DNA of 44,144 bases from an uncultured Pseudomonadota bacterium (GTDB lineage Bacteria; Myxococcota_A; Bradymonadia; Bradymonadales; Bradymonadaceae). This document shows positions 31,240 through 40,165 of this stretch, piece by piece; positions within the stretch are counted from its first letter, which is position 1; the number at the start of each line of letters is the position of its first letter. The stretch spans positions 1-44,144 of the forward strand of contig CATLTV010000020.1 in assembly GCA_950059285.1 (NCBI GenBank), written 5' to 3'. The position numbers were made by a program, and so were the translations under genes. Below the pieces are notes generated by a model that saw nothing but the letters and a program-made list of their open reading frames with translations, had not been told where the DNA came from and did no database searches.

Positions 31240-32439
31240 ATGACACGCGTATTCCTCCGATTTTCAAGTTTGCTCCTCCCTCTTTTGACGTTGGTCGTGA
31301 CAGGTTGTGCCGACGAAACCCCAGACGTTGAGCAGGAGCCGCTTCAGGGAGCGTATGCATTTGATGAGCTTCCAGGCACAATTCCAATGCCCGAAACGCC
31401 CGAGGATCGCCCTGTGATGGAGTCACGCGTCAAGCTTGGCCGTTACCTGTTTTATGACAACAGGCTTTCGGGCAATCAAACCCAGTCCTGCTCATCGTGC
31501 CATGCACAGGAGAAGGCGTTTACGGATGGTCGTAAAGTGGGGCTTGGCTCAACCGAGGAGGAGCATGTCAGAAACCCCATGAGCCTGACCAACGTGGCGT
31601 ACAACAACACCTATGGGTGGGTGTCGCCTTCGGTCACTAGCCTTGAGGATCAGGCAGGCATCCCGCTCTTTGGTGAGTCTCCCGTGGAGCTTGGCCTTGC
31701 TCATATGGACCAGGATGTGGTCCTGGAGAGGTTTCGTAAAGAGCCCCTGTATCAGGAGCTTTTTGCTGATGCTTATCCCGAGTTACCCAGGGAAGAGCGC
31801 ATCACCATGAATCATATCATCAGCGCCATCGCGGACTTTGAGCGCACATTGCTCTCCTTTGATTCACCCTACGATCGTTATGTATATGGAGGCGACGCAG
31901 ATGCGCTCAACGATAGTGAAAAGCGCGGCATGGAGCTGTTCTTCTCGGAGCGCCTGGAGTGCTTCCACTGCCATGGTGGGTTTAACTTCTCGGATGCTGT
32001 GAGCCACGAAGGTCTTGCCTTTGTGACACAACCTTTCCATAACACAGGGCTGTACAATGTGGACTTTGAGGGAGGCTTCCCTGCGCGCGACCGTGGCCTG
32101 TTTGACCTGACAGGAAACCCCGATGATATGGGTCGATTCAAGGCCCCCACGCTGCGTAATATCGAGGTCACAGCTCCTTACTTTCATGATGGCAGCGCTG
32201 CTACACTTGAGGATGTCATCGCCCATTATGAGCGTGGAGGTCGTGCCATTGTGGAAGGCGAAGATCTTGGCGATGGCGCAAAAAACCCACACAAAAGCGA
32301 ACTCATTCAAGGCTTTATCCTGACAGAAAGTGAGCGCACCGATCTCCTCGCATTTTTGAAAAGTTTGACAGATGAAACGTTCCTGACAGACCCAAGACAT
32401 GCAAAGCCTGATGATCTGCCTGCGATCACACAGGACTGA
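31240..32439 (+). CDS. Di-heme cytochrome c peroxidase / MbnH-like lipoprotein
   Basis: A 399-residue protein with lipoprotein signal (TLVVTG|C23). It has two c-type haem sites, CSSCH (84-88) and CFHCH (241-245). It carries the bacterial di-haem peroxidase (BCCP/MauG) framework: LGRYLFYDNRLSGNQTQSC, NPMSLTNVAYNN, IADFERTLLSFDSPYDRY, then HNTGLYNVD, DRGLFDLTGNPDDMGRFKAPTLRN and TAPYFHDGSAATLEDVIAHYERGG. The end pattern is the one I associate with the MXAN_0977/MbnH subfamily. It acts in the periplasm or at the outer membrane, reducing peroxide or oxidising a partner protein. The usual MbnP partner is not adjacent. GAGG precedes the ATG by 6 nt. Confidence 0.9.
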   Translation: MTRVFLRFSSLLLPLLTLVVTGCADETPDVEQEPLQGAYAFDELPGTIPMPETPEDRPVMESRVKLGRYLFYDNRLSGNQTQSCSSCHAQEKAFTDGRKVGLGSTEEEHVRNPMSLTNVAYNNTYGWVSPSVTSLEDQAGIPLFGESPVELGLAHMDQDVVLERFRKEPLYQELFADAYPELPREERITMNHIISAIADFERTLLSFDSPYDRYVYGGDADALNDSEKRGMELFFSERLECFHCHGGFNFSDAVSHEGLAFVTQPFHNTGLYNVDFEGGFPARDRGLFDLTGNPDDMGRFKAPTLRNIEVTAPYFHDGSAATLEDVIAHYERGGRAIVEGEDLGDGAKNPHKSELIQGFILTESERTDLLAFLKSLTDETFLTDPRHAKPDDLPAITQD

Positions 32440-32479
32440 AAGAGCACACGAATGTGATACAGGTGACCACCCACACGAT

Positions 32480-32485
32480 TATAAT
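32480..32485 (+). promoter_or_regulatory. Candidate -10 box (TATAAT) before the pectate-lyase-like gene
   Basis: A perfect TATAAT in an otherwise GC-balanced stretch, 75 nt before the ATG. A weak -35 (GATACA, 18-nt spacer) precedes it. It sits in the gap between the peroxidase stop and the next gene, suggesting separate transcription. Confidence 0.35.
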
Positions 32486-32560
32486 CTTGTGGCTGAACTC
32501 AAGAGTAACTAAGGTAGGAGGCATAGACTTAAGGTCACTGGATTCAAGGTAGCATTCACC

Positions 32561-34552
32561 ATGTTCAACCATCGTCACACTGTTATCCGTTTGCTTCTGA
32601 CACTAGGCGTCATGCTCTCTGGCGGGTGTATTGCAGACACATCGTCTTCAACACTGGCGAGCACGTGTTTTCTGAGTGAGAACGCCACATGCACATGTCC
32701 CAAAGGGCGAGGCACGGCAGCGCTAAGATGCCTGCCAGATGGTAGCCTGTATTGTGATTGTGGTTCAAGCGCTCCTGTGATGCAGTCTGAACTGGACATG
32801 AGCATCGACATGGCTCTCGACGCTGCCCCTGATGATATGGATATCACGCAGGACATGTGCCTGGATGATATGTGCAGTGCAGTGGCCGACGCCACACCAG
32901 ATATGCCTGTTATTACCAATTGCGACGCGATCCTTGAGGTTGCTCCTGGAACACCTCAGGGGTTTCAAGCCACCTCCATTGATACAGCCAACAGTGATAA
33001 TGATCGCGTAGGGTTTATCAATGGACGCCTCTGTATGCGCGCACAGAGCGGCGATATCTGGGGCGAGGAAGACGAGTTTTATTTTGTACACCAGACGATG
33101 GAGGATGACTTTGACTTCACCATCAACCTTGCACAATTCATCAGCACGCGGGATTACTCCAAGGTTGGGGTCATGGCACGCGAAGAGTTGACGGGCGAAT
33201 CGAGAATGGTGTTTGTGCAATTATCACGCACAAAAGGGGCTGCGATGCTTGGGCGCGACACGCCTGGAAGGTTTGCCACCATGTCTGTTCCTCATCGTGA
33301 ACCCATTGCACCTGTCTGGCTCAGACTGATTCGCAACAAGCAGACATTTATAAGCTACACCTCACCAGATGGCATCTTATGGCGTCCACATGCCACCTTT
33401 GAGATGTCCAACTTCCCACCACAAGCTTATGTGGGGATCGCGCTTGCAAGCAATGACTCCAACTACCATGCGACAGCAGCGATCGAGGACATCTCCCTGG
33501 TGAGCCTCGATCCAGGTAACCCATCACCATGTGTCACAGGTGTAAATTGTGATGAGGTCACAACCTATGCCCATATCGATGAGGCAGCCGAAGGTGGCCT
33601 TGATCCCACACTCTTTGAGGAGGATAATGTCCTCACGATCCCTGTCTACCAAGATGAGGGCAACAATGAAGGATCGCTTCATTTTGCGCTTAGTGAAGCA
33701 AGTCGACGTGCTAATGATGGTCAGTACACCATCGTGGATGTAGATACAGACAAGGTGCCATTCATCACGATCCCACCCTATGGCCACAGGGTGTCAAACA
33801 CATGGATCAAGGGAAACGGTGTCAAAGTCACCAGTGAGGCTACTCCCGCGCAGTCCGTGTTCATTGTGGACCAACACGCCATCATTGAAGGCGTCATCTT
33901 TGAGAACGTCAAGCACGCTATTCAATTCAACACAGAAGGTGGCGCATCATCTCGTAAACGTTCAGGTATCTGGATTCATCACAACTCCTTTGAGCGCTGC
34001 GATGAGGAGTGCATCAGACTTTCTCCCACACTTGCAGATGAGTCGCGTCACATCACCATCGACCACAATGTCTTTGGTACAGAGAGTTCAGGTAAGATGC
34101 GCGCCATTGATGCATCAAACCAGTGCGCAGACGCAGATGCAAACTGCTTTCACGCCGAGGCCAACCTCAACCTCTCTGTCCATCACAACCACTACAAGCC
34201 CTCCGTCACATCGTACTACCTGTATGGTGGTGCCCAGAGCCTGTTCTACAACAACTGGATAGAGAACGCACAGGACACTGTCATTGACCTCCTTCGCGAA
34301 GGACAGGTCGTCAGTCGCCGCAACATCTTTCAAGCCGAGCAGGGCCTCACCATGCGCCCCGAGGTGTTTGGTGAAGATACATCCACGGGGCTTGATACAC
34401 AGGTCGAGATTTACGAGGGCAACATCGGCGCACTCAACCGCTCTTCAAACGTCTCGCTTGCAACCTACCCAGAGTACATGACCTACTTCATCGTCTCGGA
34501 TACCGCGCTCAAGAGCTATCTCACAGAACACAGCGGCGCACCGAGCAAGTAA
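32561..34552 (+). CDS. Lipoprotein with lectin-like domain and pectate-lyase-like beta-helix
   Basis: A 663-residue protein with signal ending LSGG|C23. Residues 35-70 form a Cys module (CTCPKGRGTAALRC...YCDC) also seen in the next gene. Residues 72-115 are an Asp/Met linker (SELDMSIDMALD, DDMDITQDM). Residues 120-315 resemble a DUF1349/LamG-type concanavalin fold (GFQATSIDTANSDNDR, WLRLIRNKQTFISYTSPDG, YVGIALASNDSN). Residues 330-663 look like a parallel beta-helix of polysaccharide lyase family 1: SNTWIKGNGVKV, IIEGVIFENVKHAIQF, SGIWIHHNSFERCDEECIRLSP, ITIDHNVFG, SVHHNHYKPS, FYNNWIENAQD. The metal-binding Asp pattern is altered, so lyase activity is uncertain. It is probably a surface polysaccharide-binding protein. 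Confidence 0.75.
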   Translation: MFNHRHTVIRLLLTLGVMLSGGCIADTSSSTLASTCFLSENATCTCPKGRGTAALRCLPDGSLYCDCGSSAPVMQSELDMSIDMALDAAPDDMDITQDMCLDDMCSAVADATPDMPVITNCDAILEVAPGTPQGFQATSIDTANSDNDRVGFINGRLCMRAQSGDIWGEEDEFYFVHQTMEDDFDFTINLAQFISTRDYSKVGVMAREELTGESRMVFVQLSRTKGAAMLGRDTPGRFATMSVPHREPIAPVWLRLIRNKQTFISYTSPDGILWRPHATFEMSNFPPQAYVGIALASNDSNYHATAAIEDISLVSLDPGNPSPCVTGVNCDEVTTYAHIDEAAEGGLDPTLFEEDNVLTIPVYQDEGNNEGSLHFALSEASRRANDGQYTIVDVDTDKVPFITIPPYGHRVSNTWIKGNGVKVTSEATPAQSVFIVDQHAIIEGVIFENVKHAIQFNTEGGASSRKRSGIWIHHNSFERCDEECIRLSPTLADESRHITIDHNVFGTESSGKMRAIDASNQCADADANCFHAEANLNLSVHHNHYKPSVTSYYLYGGAQSLFYNNWIENAQDTVIDLLREGQVVSRRNIFQAEQGLTMRPEVFGEDTSTGLDTQVEIYEGNIGALNRSSNVSLATYPEYMTYFIVSDTALKSYLTEHSGAPSK

Positions 34553-34561
34553 CCCACGACC

Positions 34562-35584
34562 ATGAACGCACAGCCCATCATGAACATGAAGACAATCCCT
34601 GTACTTTTATACACATTTGCACTGCTCTCCATCACAGGCTGTCACGTCCTACAGAGCGTGGAGACGCTCTCCTGTGAGGACTACGAGCAAACGTGCGTGT
34701 GTCCAGGAGGTAGCCTCGGCACGACCTCTTGCGATGACTCGGCAGAGGGGTTAATTACAAGCTGTGATTGCTCCACAAGCACACAATGTCAGGAGAGTTC
34801 ACGTGAGCTGTGTCGCTGTGATTCAAACACTTCCTCCACACAATCCCCCATTGGTTTGACTGCCTGTGAAAGCACACAAAATCAAACCACAACCTGTGTA
34901 TGCGAAGAGTTCAGCACTACCAAAAACACGAGCAATACCAGTAACTTTCAAATCAAAGAAGCCGACAGTGCGCAGCAGATGGATGGCTCATGCTCGGAAT
35001 TTCAGGGTATCGCGACACTACCCAGCGCAGGTTTTCAAAGCGACCCAGACACAGCTCGTATGAGCTGCCGAATGATGTGGGGAACACACTCAGATCACCC
35101 CAACAGACTCACTCTCCAGGGCTGTTGCCTCATCCCCGACAACAACCTCTCTCATGCCACACGCTCCCTTGATGACCTCGCCATTTCCGCCCTCGACACT
35201 GACAACAGCAACCTTGGTGATGACCGCCTCGAAATCACAGTAGCTAAAACACTTGGCCCAAGTGAACTCTATTACACGGCGATTCAGGCAGCACCTTCGC
35301 CGGAGTATATTGATGCCATCGTCGACTCCCCTGCTCTGCTCTCCATTAACACAGATGCAGACTTCGAGGTGCTCACAGCAGCCACGCTCTCGGAGGACAC
35401 AGGATACATCCTGGAGTGGTCCTTGCTCTTGCCCGAGAACATCCAGAAAGGGAGCGCGTTTGCTTGCCAGTTTAGCCGCTATGATATTGATGCCACAATG
35501 AACACATCAACCCAGGAACATGCCTTTGGACAGGACCCACTCACCCCTCCACTTGAACAGATGGGGACCTGCATTTTAAACTAG
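34562..35584 (+). CDS. Cys-rich lipoprotein, uncharacterised
   Basis: A 340-residue lipoprotein with signal LLSITG|C27 (starts at 34562, 34580 or 34586 are all possible; none has a good ribosome site). Residues 35-115 hold repeated CxC...C...CxC modules (CVCPGGSLGTTSC...CDCS, LCRCDSNTSS...CVCEEF) like the single module of the preceding lipoprotein. The remainder is Ser/Thr/Asp-rich with a few Cys (GCCLIPDN) and contains beta strands. It starts 9 nt after the pectate-lyase-like gene, so the two are one operon and probably act in the same surface complex. No known domain recognised. Confidence 0.6.
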   Translation: MNAQPIMNMKTIPVLLYTFALLSITGCHVLQSVETLSCEDYEQTCVCPGGSLGTTSCDDSAEGLITSCDCSTSTQCQESSRELCRCDSNTSSTQSPIGLTACESTQNQTTTCVCEEFSTTKNTSNTSNFQIKEADSAQQMDGSCSEFQGIATLPSAGFQSDPDTARMSCRMMWGTHSDHPNRLTLQGCCLIPDNNLSHATRSLDDLAISALDTDNSNLGDDRLEITVAKTLGPSELYYTAIQAAPSPEYIDAIVDSPALLSINTDADFEVLTAATLSEDTGYILEWSLLLPENIQKGSAFACQFSRYDIDATMNTSTQEHAFGQDPLTPPLEQMGTCILN

Positions 35585-35768
35585 AGCGTAATAAAGAAGG
35601 ATCTGTTGGGAAAAGCTCGTAGAAACCGCGTATTTTGGTGTCGCAAAAACAGAATGTAACACGGCTACTATTCTTGGTTTTTGCTCCTTAAACTCCACGC
35701 CTTCTACTTCGCTTTTCTTCCAACAGCTCCTTCTCCATCACGCTCTAAACTCAAAGGTCTATTCATAA

Positions 35769-35814
35769 GAGAAGGGGTCATTTTTGCACAATTGTGCAAA
35801 AATGACCCCTTCTC
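35769..35814. terminator. Loop-less 46-bp perfect palindrome (first of a tandem pair)
   Basis: GAGAAGGGGTCATTTTTGCA... meets its exact complement at GCACAA|TTGTGC. It is 185 bp after the lipoprotein stop and 7 bp before a second palindrome. It lies in the 314-bp gap between convergent genes, where I see no ORF worth calling. Confidence 0.75.
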
Positions 35815-35820
35815 CTGGAC

Positions 35821-35870
35821 ACGAAAGGGGGCGGCATTTGCACATACGTGCAAATGCCGCCCCCTTTCGT
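35821..35870. terminator. 23-bp perfect stem with 4-nt loop (second of a tandem pair)
   Basis: ACGAAAGGGGGCGGCATTTG... pairs exactly with its complement around ATAC. It lies 28 bp from the PutA stop on the minus strand and probably ends that gene; the palindrome at 35769-35814 would serve the plus-strand genes. The inner part, CATTTGCAC / GTGCAAATG, resembles the inner part of its neighbour. Confidence 0.75.
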
Positions 35871-35898
35871 TTGCCTGCCAAAAAGGCTTGGCTTCAAC

Positions 35899-38862
35899 TC
35901 AATCTTCTGGAGCGAAGCCACGACGCATGGTGTTCTCGCTGACGACGCGAGGCACCATGAAGTGTTGCAGGTATCCAGGGCCACCAGCTTTGGTGCCCAC
36001 ACCTGAAAGTTTATATCCACCGAAAGGTTGTCTGTAGACGAGCGCGCCAGTACTTCCACGGTTGATGTACAGGTTCCCCACGTCAAAGCCTTCATAGGAC
36101 TTCTTGATGTTCACAGGACTACGGCTGTAGACCGCACCTGTGAGCGCAAAACGTGTGGAGTTTGCAAGCTGCAAGGCATGATCAAAATCTGTCGCCTTGA
36201 TGATCGCCAACACAGGTCCAAAGATTTCTTCCTGAGCAAGACGAGACTGAGGATTTACATCATCAAAGATAACAGGGCTCACATAGAAACCACCTGAAGG
36301 CACACCCTGTGAGACGAGGAGTTTTGCACCCTCTTGCTGACCAATCTCAATGTACTGCTGAATGCGCTGCCTGCTCTGCGCATCAATCACAGGACCCATG
36401 GCAAAGGCGGGATCATCAGCAGGTCCGATCATGATGCTTCGTGTCGCCTCCACGAGGCGTTCCTTGAGCGCTTCATAGGCGGACTCATGCACGATCACGC
36501 GGCTACAGGCCGAACACTTTTGCCCCTGGAAACCAAACGCCGAGTGAATGATGCCATGCACGGCCTCATCAAGGTCAGCATCCGCATCGACGATGATGGC
36601 ATTCTTGCCGCCCATCTCACAGATGACCTTCTTGACCTCGGGTTGAAGTGGATTGGTGACACCAGCCGTGGCGAGTATTTGAAGACCAACCTGCATACTC
36701 CCAGTGAAGGCAACAATCTGTGTTTTGGGGCTTTGCACAAGGTGTGCGCCCACATCTTCGCCAAAACCAGGGATGAAGTTAATGACACCAGGGGGAAACC
36801 CTGCCTCAAGAATAATTTCCATCAACTTGGCAGCAATCACGCTGCTTTGTTCGGCAGGCTTCATGATCACGGTGTTCCCCGTGACCGCAGCCGCCATGGT
36901 CATGCCGCACAAGATCGCGAGCGGGAAGTTCCATGGAGCAATGACCACAGCCACACCGCGTGGGCGATGGAAGAGTTGACCAAGTTCACCAGGCACACGA
37001 CCCAGGCGCTGAGGCTTACCAAGCGTGAGCATCTCGCGGGCGTAATAGTCACAAAAATCAATCGCTTCGCAGACATCAGCATCAGCCTCTCGCCAGCTCT
37101 TACCGACCTCAAAGACCATCCATGCAGCAAGTTCATCGCGGCGAGCACGCATGAGGTCTGCAACCTTGAAGAGAAGACCCGCGCGAGGCTTTGCGCCAAG
37201 CTTTGCCCAGCGAGGCTGGACCGCTCTGGCAGCATCAAGCGCCTCTTCAGCCTGAGCCACGCTGGCGATGCCCACCTCGCCGACGATGTTGTCGGTATTG
37301 CTTGGGTCGAGGCTCTTGATGGCGCGCTCATATGAGAGTGACTTGTTGTTGATGACAGGAGCAAATGTTTGACCCAGCTGCCCACGGACCGCATCCATGG
37401 CCGACTTGAACGAACCGCGGACCGAGGATCGTGAGAAGTCGCGCAAGGATTCATTGCGGAAACCATGCTCTGTGAATGCTGTGATACGAGGTTGTGCCGA
37501 GGATGGTTCACCCGTTGGTGCAGCGAGCAGTTTATCCATGCTCGCCCCTTCAGCGTAGGATGCACGCAACCAGGACTCATTGCTGGTGTTTTCAAGCAAG
37601 CGACGCACAAGGTAGGCCATACCAGGAACAAGCTCACCGATGGGCACGTAATCCCTGACGCGATATCCCATTTTTTGAGCAGCGGCTTTCATGGGCTCGG
37701 CCATGCCATAAAGCATCTGAAGCTCAAAGCCCAGCTTGTCAACACCATTGGCCTCGGCAAACGCCATGGCGTAGGCGATGCTTCGTACGTTGTGAGAGGC
37801 GATCGCGGTGCGAATGTACTGGTGATTTGACAGCAGGATCTCGGCGCAGCGCTCATATGAAGCGTCAGTTTCCCATTTTTTGAGGAACACAGGGATGGGC
37901 CAGCCTTCTTGCTCACTGTGGATGGTTTCATAATCCCAGTAAGCGCCCTTGACGAGTCGAACGGTGATGGGTGCCTTGCGGTTATTCTTGACCCATTCAC
38001 AGAGTTCCCTGGCGTCTTGCTCTGCATCGCGCAGGTAGGCCTGAATGACCATCCCCACATGAGGATAGGCGGTGAACTCGTCTTCAGAGAGGAGGCTCTT
38101 GAAGAGATCGATAGTGAGGTCCTTGTAGGCGTAATGTTCCATGTCCATGTTGATGAACGCGCCAGCCTGCATTGCTTTGCGGTAGAGAGGACGCAAGCGA
38201 TCTTTGAGCGCACGGATGCTCCCCTCGGGATCGATAGGATCGATCTGGCTATAAAGAGAGGAGATCTTGATGGAGACGTTGACCCTGGGGACCTTGCCAT
38301 AGGGAGAATCTTCAAGAGCAGCATTGTCGGGGAACTTCTTCACTTCAGCGATGAGCGTATCAAGGATCTCATTGTAACGACTGAAGTATTCCTCGGCTTC
38401 TTTTTCGGAGACAGTAGATTCGCCAAGGAGGTCGAGTGTAAAGGCGAGCCCCTGTTTCCACATTTTTTTGAGCGTGGGGAGGGCTTCCTTGGCATCCTTG
38501 CCTGCGATGAACTTGGAGGCCATACCCATGATTTGTTTTTCAATTTGACCGCTTGCCACGCGTGCGATCATCCCCTCGGGCTTGACCTTATTCAGGCCCC
38601 ACTGGAAGGAGGCGGGAAAGTCTTGTTCAGGTCGACAGAAGTATTCCTGAAGGTGAACTGCGACCTGGACAGGTTCGCGAAGCGTGGGGAAGACGTCCAC
38701 AAAGCGGAACATTTCAACTTTGAAGGCTTCATCCTGCATGGAGAAGTCCATCATCTTGCCGCTCCACCAATCCTTCTTGAAGACGGAAGGCTTCTGGCCT
38801 TGCATTAGATCAAACATTTGCGCGCCGCGGCGCTTGACATCAGACTCTGAGGGCTTGTGCAT
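35899..38862 (-). CDS. putA: Bifunctional proline dehydrogenase / P5C dehydrogenase PutA
   Basis: A 987-residue enzyme that oxidises proline to glutamate in two steps at the membrane. The start at ATG 38862 is supported by GGAAGG with an 8-nt spacer; a longer frame to 39081 exists but gives an implausible Cys-rich leader. The N-terminal FAD-dependent proline dehydrogenase barrel includes AFINMDMEHYAYKDLT, VRLVKGAYWDYE, SHNVRSIAYA, FELQMLYGM and the DYVPIGELVPGMAYLVRRLLENT end. The C-terminal aldehyde dehydrogenase has APWNFPLAI, KPAEQSS, FTGSMQVG, EMGGKNAIIVD, the catalytic GQKCSACSR (Cys783) and EEIFGPVLA. No ribbon-helix-helix DNA-binding domain is present, so it is the enzymatic type. The upstream 290 bp are non-coding. 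Confidence 0.95.
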   Translation of the reverse strand: MHKPSESDVKRRGAQMFDLMQGQKPSVFKKDWWSGKMMDFSMQDEAFKVEMFRFVDVFPTLREPVQVAVHLQEYFCRPEQDFPASFQWGLNKVKPEGMIARVASGQIEKQIMGMASKFIAGKDAKEALPTLKKMWKQGLAFTLDLLGESTVSEKEAEEYFSRYNEILDTLIAEVKKFPDNAALEDSPYGKVPRVNVSIKISSLYSQIDPIDPEGSIRALKDRLRPLYRKAMQAGAFINMDMEHYAYKDLTIDLFKSLLSEDEFTAYPHVGMVIQAYLRDAEQDARELCEWVKNNRKAPITVRLVKGAYWDYETIHSEQEGWPIPVFLKKWETDASYERCAEILLSNHQYIRTAIASHNVRSIAYAMAFAEANGVDKLGFELQMLYGMAEPMKAAAQKMGYRVRDYVPIGELVPGMAYLVRRLLENTSNESWLRASYAEGASMDKLLAAPTGEPSSAQPRITAFTEHGFRNESLRDFSRSSVRGSFKSAMDAVRGQLGQTFAPVINNKSLSYERAIKSLDPSNTDNIVGEVGIASVAQAEEALDAARAVQPRWAKLGAKPRAGLLFKVADLMRARRDELAAWMVFEVGKSWREADADVCEAIDFCDYYAREMLTLGKPQRLGRVPGELGQLFHRPRGVAVVIAPWNFPLAILCGMTMAAAVTGNTVIMKPAEQSSVIAAKLMEIILEAGFPPGVINFIPGFGEDVGAHLVQSPKTQIVAFTGSMQVGLQILATAGVTNPLQPEVKKVICEMGGKNAIIVDADADLDEAVHGIIHSAFGFQGQKCSACSRVIVHESAYEALKERLVEATRSIMIGPADDPAFAMGPVIDAQSRQRIQQYIEIGQQEGAKLLVSQGVPSGGFYVSPVIFDDVNPQSRLAQEEIFGPVLAIIKATDFDHALQLANSTRFALTGAVYSRSPVNIKKSYEGFDVGNLYINRGSTGALVYRQPFGGYKLSGVGTKAGGPGYLQHFMVPRVVSENTMRRGFAPED

Positions 38863-39094
38863 GTGAACATCCTTCCAACAATATAAAGCAGCAGTGGCGG
38901 CCATTGCGCACTGTGAGAACAAACCAGTAAGAGGCATGCAACCAGAGAGAAGTTCTTCCATGGGTGATGCGCACAGACTCTTGCAGCAAGAGATATGACA
39001 AGTAAAGACGCAGCGCGTCATGAAATGCACCCAATCTCTATAGAACGGATCAAATCGAGAAAAATTAAGCAATAAAAGCAATCACTTAAACAAA
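38863..39094 (-). other. PutA leader region, no gene seen
   Basis: About 230 bp upstream of putA on the minus strand. Open in the putA frame up to 39081, but the translation is Cys-rich and unlike PutA. It probably holds the putA promoter and leader; I see no clear box. Confidence 0.4.
38871..38876 (-). promoter_or_regulatory. Ribosome binding site fixing the PutA start
   Basis: GGAAGG on the minus strand lies 8 nt before the ATG at 38862. No comparable site precedes the longer in-frame starts. Confidence 0.65.
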
Positions 39095-39120
39095 AACACA
39101 AACTGTAAAGTTTGTGTTTC
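39095..39120 (-). terminator. Stem-loop terminator of the minus-strand operon 41577-39153
   Basis: An 11-bp perfect stem AAACACAAACT / AGTTTGTGTTT with a 4-nt loop. Read on the minus strand it is followed by TTGTTT. It lies 32 bp after the stop of the pseudokinase gene and upstream of putA. Confidence 0.7.
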
Positions 39121-39152
39121 ATGGGAGCAATTCTGGACTGTAGGAAAAGGGA

Positions 39153-40133
39153 TCAACCAAGAGGATTGATGGAAGGTCCGGCGAGCTTGATGAGCGTATC
39201 AGAGGAGAGGTTCACCTGATGGTCGCGAGGTGACAGGAGGACATCAAACGCAGCGAGTCTGCGGTAGAAGCGTTCACGACGCTGCACATCCATGGTGTGA
39301 GCCGCGCCATAGCCTCTGTAGAAGGCGCGAATGAGGGTGTCATCGAGTGTGGCAAGCCCTTCAATCCAGAAGAGTTTTGCAAGATCGGCCTCGGCAGGGA
39401 GGAAACATGCCTGATCAAAGCCCGTCATGGCGATGACTTCGATATCACCAGCGGACTGGCTGACCCAGAGGTTTTCAAGCTTGAGGAAGCCATGAGAGAA
39501 CACGGCAGGATGGCGAGGATGGAATGAAGAGAGTTCATGACGAAGATCACCGAGGTACTTCAAGCATGACAGGCGCTGATCCTGATCCAGGTTTGACGCA
39601 TGGTTAAGCGTTTCGGTGAACTGCTCCAATTTGGAGGCGACCCAACCATTAAAGGTGTGAAAGCATCCAGTGGGGAGCTGGTTTCCGCGCTCCTGCGAGA
39701 TGGCGCAAATATCGCCCACGACACCACCCGCATCAATGCTGTGGAGCTTACGCAGGAGCACACCAAGGGAATCAAGCAGCGAGAGTGACTGAGACAGGGG
39801 CAAGTCAGCGATGGTCTTTGTGCCCTGCTCCTCAAGCCAGGTGTTGAGTCTGACGCCATCGGGATGTTCAAGCAAAAGCCAGCGGTCCTGTTTGGAGAAC
39901 TGGACAGGCTCAGGGATGGCGAAGATGTGCATGCCAAGGGCCTCGTGAGCCACGGCGTCAATTGCGCGCGCAGCGTCTTCCTGCGTGTCCCAGAGGTAGA
40001 GGAGCGCGCGCCCCTGCCCTTCATGTTCACGACGCACTACAACACATCGAGCTTGCCCTTCATGGAGAGGACCATGCACATGTTCAAGCTGAAGTTCAGT
40101 GAGAAGTGGAAGGATATCTTCTTGGGGCATCAT
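39153..40133 (-). CDS. APH-fold (aminoglycoside phosphotransferase-like) predicted pseudokinase
   Basis: A 326-residue cytoplasmic protein, start at ATG 40133 (a TTG at 40175 would overlap the preceding gene). The fold is that of APH/choline-kinase-type enzymes: a beta-rich N-lobe (CVVVRREHEGQGRALLYLWD, DRWLLLEHPDGVRLNTWL) and a C-lobe with LGVLLRKLHSID. The Brenner-type loop reads SHGFLKLENLWV instead of HGDLHxxN, and the metal site reads MTGFDQACFLPAEADLAKL. The catalytic Asp of HGD is therefore replaced by Phe, while Asn and the later Asp remain. It is probably a non-catalytic or altered kinase. It is the last gene of an operon with a small lipoprotein and a metallophosphoesterase. Confidence 0.65.
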   Translation of the reverse strand: MMPQEDILPLLTELQLEHVHGPLHEGQARCVVVRREHEGQGRALLYLWDTQEDAARAIDAVAHEALGMHIFAIPEPVQFSKQDRWLLLEHPDGVRLNTWLEEQGTKTIADLPLSQSLSLLDSLGVLLRKLHSIDAGGVVGDICAISQERGNQLPTGCFHTFNGWVASKLEQFTETLNHASNLDQDQRLSCLKYLGDLRHELSSFHPRHPAVFSHGFLKLENLWVSQSAGDIEVIAMTGFDQACFLPAEADLAKLFWIEGLATLDDTLIRAFYRGYGAAHTMDVQRRERFYRRLAAFDVLLSPRDHQVNLSSDTLIKLAGPSINPLG

Positions 40134-40165
40134 AGGTTGACCTGACGAGGGAGAGAGGGGGTGGA

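Noticed and set aside
36334-37335. 333-codon plus-strand ORF opposite putA
   Set aside because: It lies wholly antisense to the aldehyde dehydrogenase half of PutA, whose motifs are complete; the translation has no family features and is Arg/His/Leu-rich as shadow frames are here.
37909-38808. 299-codon plus-strand ORF opposite putA
   Set aside because: Antisense to the proline dehydrogenase half of PutA; no motif, no ribosome site.
38863-39081. N-terminal extension of PutA
   Set aside because: Cys-rich, unlike any PutA N-terminus, while ATG 38862 has a strong ribosome site.
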